DNA of 22,077 nt from UBA11606 sp039815945 (GTDB taxonomy: Bacteria; Actinomycetota; Acidimicrobiia; Acidimicrobiales; Aldehydirespiratoraceae): the NCBI GenBank assembly GCA_039815945.1, contig JBCBYI010000044.1, forward strand, positions 1 through 22,077, given 5' to 3'. The notes below the pieces were generated by a model. The model was not told the origin of the DNA. It saw only the letters and a list, made by a program, of their open reading frames with translations, and searched no databases. Every line of letters begins with the position of its first letter. Position 1 is the stretch's first letter. Made by a program: the position numbers and the translations under genes. Positions 15,380 through 21,634 of the stretch are shown here, one piece after another.

Positions 15380-15979
15380 TCAGAGCACGACGAACGTCGG
15401 TGACGGCGTCGGCGCCGTGGTGGGCGCCGTGGTCGGGGTCACGGTCGGGAAGGGCGTCGGGACGGTCGTCGGGGCCGCAGTGGGCGCCGTGGTCGGTGCC
15501 GAGGTCGGCGCCAGGGTCGTGGGCACGATCGTCGTGGCCGCGGTGGTCGGCACGATCGTCGTGGCCGCGGTGGTCGGCGCGACGGTGGTGCTCGGACGCG
15601 AGCCCTGCGCGGAGGCGGACGGCGCACCGATCGTCTCGACGACCGGGAGCGCGATGGCCGCGGCCGCGGCGCCGACACCCAGGTTCTTCAACAGCTCGCG
15701 ACGGCCCATGTGCTCGACGGGCGGGATCGTGAGATCGATGAGATCGGCGGCGGCGAGTTCGTCGAGCGCCAGCCAGACGGCATCGACCGAGGCCGGACCG
15801 AAGCCCGCGTCGTCGAGGGCGGCCCGCATCTCGTCGACGTCGTGCTCGCCGTCGCACAGCTCGAACACGATTGCGGCACTCTGGTTTAGGGCGCTCGCTT
15901 CGTTGCGTTCGGGGTGGAACACGAGCACTTCGTCGTGGACCTCCTGGACGATCAGACCTTCGCGTCGAGTTGCAGCCAT
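15380..15979 (-). CDS. PqqD-like (RRE) protein with twin-arginine segment and mucin-like Pro/Thr tail
   Basis: A 199-residue three-part protein. Residues 1-88 form a PqqD-like winged-helix (RiPP recognition element) domain: 'EVLVFHPERNEASALNQSAA', 'VFELCDGEHDVDEM', 'VWLALDELAAADLI'. Residues 91-125 are 'MGRRELLKNLGVGAAAAAIA', then a Pro-containing hydrophobic run to 'SASAQ', like a Tat signal with the RR at 93-94 but placed internally. Residues 126-199 are a mucin-like tail with 27 Thr, 16 Pro, 4 Ser and 12 Ala in 74 residues. PqqD-like domains bind peptide leaders for modifying enzymes. The tail looks like the substrate for the operon's hydroxylase and glycosyltransferases. It is the first gene, with a strong GGAGGA ribosome site, which suggests high output. 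It could alternatively be a fused RiPP-like precursor. Confidence 0.85.
   Translation of the reverse strand: MAATRREGLIVQEVHDEVLVFHPERNEASALNQSAAIVFELCDGEHDVDEMRAALDDAGFGPASVDAVWLALDELAAADLIDLTIPPVEHMGRRELLKNLGVGAAAAAIALPVVETIGAPSASAQGSRPSTTVAPTTAATTIVPTTAATTIVPTTLAPTSAPTTAPTAAPTTVPTPFPTVTPTTAPTTAPTPSPTFVVL
15523..15576. repeat. Two exact 27-bp tandem copies coding for the Pro/Thr tail
   Basis: The 27-bp unit starting GCACGATCGTCGTGG occurs at 15523-15549 and again, identically, at 15550-15576. In the minus-strand frame it codes for the nine-residue repeat PTTAATTIV (residues 135-152). The identity at DNA level suggests a recent in-frame duplication. Confidence 0.9.
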
Positions 15980-15987
15980 TGCCGTGA

Positions 15988-15993
15988 TCCTCC
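15988..15993 (-). promoter_or_regulatory. Strong Shine-Dalgarno of the PqqD-like/mucin-tail gene
   Basis: GGAGGA on the minus strand is 8 nt before the ATG at 15979. It is the best ribosome site in the cassette, whose other leading genes look leaderless, so it marks this protein as the most strongly translated one. Confidence 0.8.
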
Positions 15994-16014
15994 GGTTGTC
16001 GTGCAGCGACCGGA

Positions 16015-16020
16015 ACGTTA
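16015..16020 (-). promoter_or_regulatory. Predicted -10 hexamer of the minus-strand operon
   Basis: TAACGT on the minus strand would start transcription near 16008 and give a leader of about 30 nt that includes the GGAGGA site. No convincing -35 element was found. Confidence 0.5.
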
Positions 16021-16083
16021 GCAGCGTGGGCGAGGGCGAGGAAGCCTCGACGAGTCGCTGCGGTGGGCGCCGATCGCGGTCGC

Positions 16084-16089
16084 TACATT
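16084..16089 (+). promoter_or_regulatory. Predicted -10 hexamer, leaderless start of the three-part GT60 protein
   Basis: TACATT lies 6 nt before the ATG at 16096. It sits back to back with the minus-strand operon promoter, so one 116-bp region (15980-16095) could control both arms of the cassette. Confidence 0.55.
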
Positions 16090-16095
16090 CCGGAG

Positions 16096-19000
16096 ATGAC
16101 GCCTCGCTCGCCTCGCTTCGTGTCGGCGCAACCCGACACGCCGTGGTTCGTGTGGCAGTGCCACGTCTACCTCCACAACTTCATCGACCTCGGCGTGTCG
16201 CCGGATCGACTCACGGCGCTCTTCGCAGTCGCGGAGGGGGCCCGGCCGACCCCGGAGCTCGTCGCGTTGCAGCAACGCTTTCCGGCGGTGGACGTCGACG
16301 TCGTCGTCGACCGACGAGATCCGCGCGACCACCGGTACTCGCCATCGATCCAACCGCATCTGATCGAGCGGTGGCTGCGAGCGGAGCCGGCCCGGGTCGA
16401 CGAGCCGACGCTCTTCCACGACTCCGACGTCGCCTTGCGCTGGTTGCCGGATTTCGACGCGATGCTCGCCGACCATCCCGACGCGTGCCTGCTCAGCGAC
16501 GCCGACCGCTACATCGGGTACGACTACCTCCACGGCGCCGGAGAACGGATCCACGAGGAGGACCCGTCGATCCCCGAGGACGACCTCATCGGTCGCATGG
16601 CCGCCGTGGTCGGGATCGATCCCGCGGTCGTCGCCGAGCACCGAGGCCGCGCCGGGGGCGCGCAGTACCTCCTCACCGGTGTCGGACCCGAGGTGTGGGC
16701 GAAGATCTACGCGGATTCACTCGCGCTGCACGATTTGTTCGAGTCCTATGTCGTCGAACACGGCCTCCAGAAGCCGTCGCGTGAGTATCTGCAGGTCTGG
16801 ACCGCCGGCATGTGGGCCTACCTCTGGAACCTGTGGGGTGCCGGCCGGGAGACCGTCGTCCATCCGGATCTGGCGTTTCTCTTCGGCGCCGCCGATCTCG
16901 ACGACCACTCACCGATCCTCCACATCGCCGGCAAGACCGAACCGCACCAGTCCGGCCGCTTCGACAAGGTCGACTGGCACGGCCTGAACCCGATCGAGAC
17001 GGTCGCGATCCAGCCCTACGTCTTCGATCATCACGATCCGGGCTCGGTGGCCGAGGCCTATGGCGATCTGATCCTCGACGCGGCGGGCGTCACCGCCCCC
17101 GAACTCGCCGAACCGACCCCCGCCCGGCATTGGCGACTGCTCAGCTGGTGTGCCGGCAGCGACGAGATGTGGGACGTCGAACACGTGCACATCGGCTTCG
17201 ACGACCCCGAGGTCGCGATCGTCGAACGGACGGCGTCGGGGTTCGCTGGCCCCGGCTTCGAACCGGCCAACGCCTTCGACGACTCGGCCCGCTTCTGGGG
17301 TGGGCGGGCCCGCCACCAGCCCGGCTGCCGTCCGGAACTGTGGCTCGCGATCGAACTCGACCGCCCGGCGATCCCGTCGCTCGTCACCCTCACCCACGCC
17401 GGCGCCGACCATCGCTCGCATCACGTGCTGCTCCAGCGGAGCGACGCCGGCGACGATTGGCGCACCGTGCTCACCGAGCCGCTGTCCGTCGATGCCGACA
17501 CCGAGGTGGTGCTGCACCGGCCCGCCGAGTCGGCGCAGGCGGCCGCGTGGCGACTCGTGGCCGACGACACGACCAGCGGCTTCGCGTGGGACGTCGGCCG
17601 CCTCGAGTTCCACGGGGCCGGTCGCCGTCGCGCCGTCGACCTCGCGGGTTCGGGCGACGCAGGACCCGCCTTCGCCATCGACCGGCTGCGGGTCGGCGGC
17701 ACGTGGGGCGGCCGCCCGGACTACGACGGCGTCTTCCATCTGACGGCCTCGCACGACGACGGCATCACGCTCGATCGGATCGTGCTGGTCCAGGGCGCCG
17801 AGCACTGGGCACCCGCCGTCACGCTGCTGCGCACCGACGACGGCGTCGACTGGCACGAGGTCCAGCGGTTCGACGATCTCGAGCCCGGCCGCAACGACTT
17901 GCTGCTCGACATCGGACGCGTGCCGCGCCCGCGCCGATCGGCCGCACCCCCGGCCCCGGTCACCGTCCCGGTCTTCGAGGACCCCTTCGCCGATCGGCGC
18001 ATCCTCGTGGCCATCGCGTCGTATCGCGATCGCGACGTCGCCGAGACCGTTCGCAGCGCGCTGACCCAGGCCGCCTATCCCGAGCACGTGCGGTTCGCGA
18101 TCTGCCATCAGTTCGACGACGACACGGCCGACGTGTTGGCACCCTGGGCCGAGGACCCGCGGTTCTGGATCGATGCGGTGCCCCACGCGCAGTCCGAGGG
18201 TGCGTGTTGGGCCCGCCACCGCACGTTCGAGGCCTACGACGACGAGCCGTACCTGCTGCAGATCGACGCCCACACCCGGTTCGCGGCTCGCTGGGACGTC
18301 CGCTACGTCGAGATGCTCGAGTCGATCGATGCCGACCGCCCGCTGCTGACCTCGTATCCGCCGGGCTTCACCACCGACGCCGACGGTCGGGTCGACCACG
18401 ACCTCGACGTCGGCGTGCAGTCGCTCTACATCGACGAAGTCCGCGACGACCTCACCACCTTCCAGAAGACGCAGGTGATGCACGACCGGTCACGACCCGT
18501 GCCGTCGCCCACGCTCGCGGCCGGGCAGATCTTCACCCGGGGTCGGTTCTGCCGGGACGTGCCCTACGACCCCAAGCTGTACTTCGCTGGCGAGGAGATC
18601 AGCCTCGCCGCGCGTGCGTTCACCCACGGCTACGACCTGTTCGCCCCGAACGAGAACCTCATCTGGCATCGCTACGACCACGACCAGCCCAAGCACTGGG
18701 AGGACGACGAGCACCACGGCGACCGCCAACGACGCGCGGTCGAACGACTCCGGGTGCTGTTCCAGGGCGATCAACGGGTTCTCGGTCGGTACGGGCTCGG
18801 AGCCGAGCGTCCGCTGTCGGCGTTCGAGCGTCATGCCGGTGTTCGCCTTTCGCCGCGACCGACCGACGGGCCACTCACGATCGAGGTCCCGGCGTCGTCG
18901 ATCACACCACGCGACGACTACGACACGTTCGTGGTGGTCTTCCTCGACACGAACGGTGACGAAGTGCACCGTTGCGATCTCCGCGACCCGGCCGTGCTCG

Positions 19001-19125
19001 ACGGCTCGCGATCCACCGTGACCCTTCGTGACCTCGGAGCCGTCGCGCTCGGCGCCGACCGTTACCTGATCGTTCCGACGCGACGGAATGGCGCGATCGG
19101 CCCGGTCGTGGCCCGGGCCCTCTGA
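16096..19125 (+). CDS. Three-part glycosyltransferase: GT-A-like domain, discoidin-like repeats, GT60-like domain
   Basis: A 1009-residue protein without signal or membrane helices. Residues about 15-335 form an unfamiliar domain with a D-x-D-like D109-S-D111 ('LFHDSDVALRWLP'), 'GGAQYLLTGVGPEVW', 'VWTAGMWAYLWNLWGAG' and 'ILHIAGKTEPHQSGRFDK', which I read as a glycosyltransferase-like fold. Residues about 380-610 hold two galactose-binding (F5/8 type C/discoidin-like) modules, the first 'FEPANAFDDSARFWGG...ELWLAIELD'. Residues about 633-900 are a GT60 (Skp1 GlcNAc-transferase-like) domain: 'RRILVAIASYRDRDVAETVR', 'GACWARHRTFEAY', D724-A-H726, 'AGEEISLAARAFTHGYDLFA'. About 100 further residues follow. 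The ATG at 16096 fits the leaderless pattern; the GTG at 16063 would add 11 residues. It probably builds part of the tail glycan and may bind sugar itself. Confidence 0.83.
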   Translation: MTPRSPRFVSAQPDTPWFVWQCHVYLHNFIDLGVSPDRLTALFAVAEGARPTPELVALQQRFPAVDVDVVVDRRDPRDHRYSPSIQPHLIERWLRAEPARVDEPTLFHDSDVALRWLPDFDAMLADHPDACLLSDADRYIGYDYLHGAGERIHEEDPSIPEDDLIGRMAAVVGIDPAVVAEHRGRAGGAQYLLTGVGPEVWAKIYADSLALHDLFESYVVEHGLQKPSREYLQVWTAGMWAYLWNLWGAGRETVVHPDLAFLFGAADLDDHSPILHIAGKTEPHQSGRFDKVDWHGLNPIETVAIQPYVFDHHDPGSVAEAYGDLILDAAGVTAPELAEPTPARHWRLLSWCAGSDEMWDVEHVHIGFDDPEVAIVERTASGFAGPGFEPANAFDDSARFWGGRARHQPGCRPELWLAIELDRPAIPSLVTLTHAGADHRSHHVLLQRSDAGDDWRTVLTEPLSVDADTEVVLHRPAESAQAAAWRLVADDTTSGFAWDVGRLEFHGAGRRRAVDLAGSGDAGPAFAIDRLRVGGTWGGRPDYDGVFHLTASHDDGITLDRIVLVQGAEHWAPAVTLLRTDDGVDWHEVQRFDDLEPGRNDLLLDIGRVPRPRRSAAPPAPVTVPVFEDPFADRRILVAIASYRDRDVAETVRSALTQAAYPEHVRFAICHQFDDDTADVLAPWAEDPRFWIDAVPHAQSEGACWARHRTFEAYDDEPYLLQIDAHTRFAARWDVRYVEMLESIDADRPLLTSYPPGFTTDADGRVDHDLDVGVQSLYIDEVRDDLTTFQKTQVMHDRSRPVPSPTLAAGQIFTRGRFCRDVPYDPKLYFAGEEISLAARAFTHGYDLFAPNENLIWHRYDHDQPKHWEDDEHHGDRQRRAVERLRVLFQGDQRVLGRYGLGAERPLSAFERHAGVRLSPRPTDGPLTIEVPASSITPRDDYDTFVVVFLDTNGDEVHRCDLRDPAVLDGSRSTVTLRDLGAVALGADRYLIVPTRRNGAIGPVVARAL

Positions 19126-19134
19126 GCGGCTCGG

Positions 19135-19140
19135 TAACGT
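19135..19140 (+). promoter_or_regulatory. Predicted -10 hexamer, leaderless start of the epimerase gene
   Basis: TAACGT lies 6 nt before the ATG at 19147, within the 21 bp that separate it from the stop of the three-part GT60 gene. Confidence 0.55.
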
Positions 19141-19146
19141 CATGCC

Positions 19147-20127
19147 ATGCAGACCGAACGGATCGTCCTGGTCACCGGAGCGGGCGGGTTCATCGGGGGC
19201 CACCTGGTCGCCCGACTCCTTGCCGAGGGCCGGCGGGTGCGAGCCGTCGACGTCAAGCCACTCGAACGCTGGTACCAGCGCCACGATGCCGCCGAGAACG
19301 TGATCGCCGACCTGCGGCACCGGGAGGCGTGCGAGCAGGCGGTGGTCGGCGTCGGCGCGGTGTACAACCTCGCCAGCGACATGGGGGGCATGGGCTTCAT
19401 CGAGGGCAACAAGTGGGCGTGCATGATCAATGTGCTGATCGACACCCATCTCCTCGACGCACTGCGGGACCACGACCTCGAGGCGTACTTCTACGCCTCG
19501 ACGGCATGCGTCTACCCGGCCCAACTCCAAGACGAGTCCGAGGTGCTCGCCCTCCGCGAGGGCGACACCTATCCCGCGGACCCCGAGGACGGCTACGGCT
19601 GGCAGAAGCTCTTCGCCGAGCGCCTCTGTCTCAACCACCGCGACGACTTCGGCACCCCGATCCGGGTCGGCCGCTACCACAACGTCTACGGCCCCAACGG
19701 CACCTGGCGCGGCGGCCGGGAGAAGGCCCCGGCGGCGATCTGTCGCAAGGTCGCCGAGGCGGCGGTCTCGGGCCGCCACGAGATCGAGATCTGGGGCGAC
19801 GGCCGACAGACCCGCAGCTTCACGTTCATCGACGACGGCGTGGAGGGCACCCGTCGACTCGCCGACAGCGCCGTCGGGACCCCGTTGAACATCGGCAGCG
19901 ACGAGATGGTGACGATCAACGATCTGGTCGAGATCGTGTCGTCGATCGCCGGCGTCGAGCTCGAACGCCGGCACGACCTCACCGCTCCCCAGGGTGTCCG
20001 GGGTCGCAACAGCGACAACACGCTCATCGAGTCCGAGCTCGGGTGGAGCCCCTCGATCTCGCTGCGCGACGGGCTCGAACGGACCTACGAGTGGGTCTAC
20101 GCCCAGGTGCAGGCGAGCACGGCCTGA
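19147..20127 (+). CDS. GDP-mannose 3,5-epimerase-like NAD-dependent epimerase
   Basis: A 326-residue extended short-chain dehydrogenase close to GDP-mannose 3,5-epimerase, which makes GDP-L-galactose (and GDP-L-gulose) from GDP-mannose. It has the NAD fingerprint TGAGGFIG (10-17) and 'ASDMGGMGFIEGNKW', a GME hallmark. The active-site block is 'YASTACVYP' with C121, and Y150-x3-K154. Further GME signatures are 'RYHNVYGPNGTWRGGREKAP', 'WGDGRQTRSFTFIDD', 'NIGSDEMVTIND' and 'GVRGRNSDN'. These cover nearly the whole length, so the assignment is firm. In plants GME feeds ascorbate and L-galactose-containing cell walls. Here it probably supplies GDP-L-galactose to a transferase of the cassette. It is convergent with the next gene, 4 bp apart. 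Confidence 0.93.
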   Translation: MQTERIVLVTGAGGFIGGHLVARLLAEGRRVRAVDVKPLERWYQRHDAAENVIADLRHREACEQAVVGVGAVYNLASDMGGMGFIEGNKWACMINVLIDTHLLDALRDHDLEAYFYASTACVYPAQLQDESEVLALREGDTYPADPEDGYGWQKLFAERLCLNHRDDFGTPIRVGRYHNVYGPNGTWRGGREKAPAAICRKVAEAAVSGRHEIEIWGDGRQTRSFTFIDDGVEGTRRLADSAVGTPLNIGSDEMVTINDLVEIVSSIAGVELERRHDLTAPQGVRGRNSDNTLIESELGWSPSISLRDGLERTYEWVYAQVQASTA

Positions 20128-20131
20128 GCGG

Positions 20132-21610
20132 TCAGCGCCAGAGCGGTTCGCGTTCGAGCTCGCGCCACAGCTCGACCGCCGTCTCGACCGGCAGGTGCTC
20201 GAGTCGGATGTGGGCGGCATTCGTCGAGCGCAACTCGTCGAGCATCTCCTCGATCGAGTGATCACGGGTCAATCGGAGCGAGAAGCCCGGGAGCTTCTCG
20301 TGTCGGTCGAAGACGAGGCCGACGGCGACGTCGTCGGCGAGACCCCATCGGAGGTTGCGGCGCTCGGCCACGAGCCGGGCCGCCTCCTCGGCACCGAGGA
20401 AGAAACCCGATCCGGAGATGAAGGTGTTGCCCGGGAGATCATCGAGCTCGGTGAGATCCTCGACGACACGGCCAGGGCCGACCCAGTCGTTGACGACGAG
20501 GTCGGACCGCAGTGCGTCGTCCCACACCCACGCCCCGGCGTACCCGATCGAACCGCGCTCGGCGAGGAAGCGGCGGAATCGGGTCAGGTTGAGCATGCTG
20601 CTCAGGTTCGTGCGGAAGAAGACGTCGTAGCGGCCCTGGAGGGTGTCGAGCGCGTGCACGGTCTTGCTCAGGATCCCGGGCACGCCGGGCCGGCGATGTC
20701 GAGGCGCCAGCCGCGCGTCGACGGCGGGGTCCGGATCCTCGATCACGTTGTCGGCCAACCCGTCGAGCAACCCGTCGCGGGTTCCGTGCTCGACGACGAG
20801 ATAGACGTCGATGTCGGGGAACGCGTCGTTCGTGTGCTCGATCAGTGCTCGCCAGTACGACTCGATGTAGTGCCGATAGATCGGTCGATCGACCGCGGCG
20901 ATGACCAACACCGCAGTTCGCGGCGCCCGTCCGGGCAGCTCGTCGATCATCGGGTATCCGAGCACCTCGAAGTCTCGGCGGTACCGCTCGTTGATCACCT
21001 GCAGGGTCGCCGGCGTGAGGTGGGTCTCGAGGGCGTGCACCGGGGGGCGACCCACGTGGTCGTTGGGGATCCCCTTGGCCTCGAGATAGTCGGTGAACGC
21101 GGCGGGAAGCTCCTCGTACGCGATCCGTTCGATCGACGAGTCGAGCGCACCGTCGCCCGTCCGGAGGAAGTGGTGCTGCGGCCGGGTGTGGATCAGGAGG
21201 TTCGCCGTCGATCGATCGGCACCGGCGATGTGGTCGTCCCACCCCGCGTCGATGCCGGCCGGGATGGCGTCGAGAAAGGCTTCGAAGGTGTCGAAGGCGG
21301 GGACGAACGAGTCCGGGTAGTGACGGGCGATCATCCGGCGCCACCGAAAGTCCGAGATCAGGCGCTGATACGGGTCCCGCACGATCGCGAAGCGATCGTG
21401 GCCGCCGAGCTCGCCGCCGGTGAACGTCTCGAGCTCCGCAGCGGTCAGGTGCTGGTACTCGAACCACCGCCCGCCGTGGTGCCCTTCCCCGATCCACTCG
21501 TGGCCGTTGTCGGTCGGACCGTCGAGCTCGCGGAACAACGCCTCGACGGCGGTCCCGGCGGTCTTCGGGATGTGCACGTGGACGAGGCGATGGCGCCGGT
21601 AGACGGGCAT
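20132..21610 (-). CDS. Sulfotransferase fused to a GT31-like glycosyltransferase domain
   Basis: A 492-residue protein in two halves. Residues 1-222 form a PAPS sulfotransferase: the 5'-loop 'HIPKTAGTA' (13-21, K16), the 3'-phosphate motif 'IVRDPYQRLISDFRW' (R78, S86) and the usual end 'YRRDFEVLGY'. Residues about 230-490 look like a fringe/beta-1,3-galactosyltransferase (GT31-type) domain: 'AVLVIAAVDRP', 'RYDVFFRTNLSSMLN' in the position of the DDD strand, 'FISGSGFFLGAEEAARLV', then 'WGLADDVAVGLVFD' resembling the E-D-V-x-x-G block. The DDD motif is not intact (TNLSS), so activity of this half is uncertain. The fusion would couple sugar addition to sulfation. The ATG at 21610 has TAGCGT 10 nt upstream. 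Confidence 0.8.
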   Translation of the reverse strand: MPVYRRHRLVHVHIPKTAGTAVEALFRELDGPTDNGHEWIGEGHHGGRWFEYQHLTAAELETFTGGELGGHDRFAIVRDPYQRLISDFRWRRMIARHYPDSFVPAFDTFEAFLDAIPAGIDAGWDDHIAGADRSTANLLIHTRPQHHFLRTGDGALDSSIERIAYEELPAAFTDYLEAKGIPNDHVGRPPVHALETHLTPATLQVINERYRRDFEVLGYPMIDELPGRAPRTAVLVIAAVDRPIYRHYIESYWRALIEHTNDAFPDIDVYLVVEHGTRDGLLDGLADNVIEDPDPAVDARLAPRHRRPGVPGILSKTVHALDTLQGRYDVFFRTNLSSMLNLTRFRRFLAERGSIGYAGAWVWDDALRSDLVVNDWVGPGRVVEDLTELDDLPGNTFISGSGFFLGAEEAARLVAERRNLRWGLADDVAVGLVFDRHEKLPGFSLRLTRDHSIEEMLDELRSTNAAHIRLEHLPVETAVELWRELEREPLWR

Positions 21611-21620
21611 GTGGTCGGCG

Positions 21621-21626
21621 ACGCTA
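21621..21626 (-). promoter_or_regulatory. Predicted -10 hexamer of the sulfotransferase-GT fusion gene
   Basis: TAGCGT on the minus strand lies 10 nt before the ATG at 21610, in the 24 bp left after the AsnC-type gene. There is no clear SD. Confidence 0.4.
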
Positions 21627-21634
21627 GCGGGTGC

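Noticed and set aside
15410..15604. CRISPR or non-coding satellite from the GC-rich repeats
   Set aside because: Repeats are adjacent, in multiples of three, without spacers, and translate into a regular Pro/Thr pattern in the frame of a real gene.
15613..15709. Separate Tat-exported protein starting at the internal ATG (residue M91)
   Set aside because: The stretch looks like a Tat protein start, but there is no Shine-Dalgarno or TANNNT box before it, while the upstream ATG at 15979 has GGAGGA. It was kept as one fused protein, though an internal start cannot be fully excluded.
14874..16784. Plus-strand open frame (636 codons) with long Val/Gly/Ala repeats
   Set aside because: The repeats are the reverse complement of the Pro/Thr tail codons. 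The minus-strand protein has a PqqD-like domain, a strong SD and coupled neighbours.
16909..18483. Minus-strand open frame (524 codons) inside the three-part GT60 gene
   Set aside because: Wholly antisense to a protein with conserved motifs. Its own translation is low-information and has no domain.
18490..20265. Minus-strand open frame (591 codons) over the GT60 end and the epimerase
   Set aside because: The plus-strand epimerase matches its family from end to end, so this frame is a shadow.
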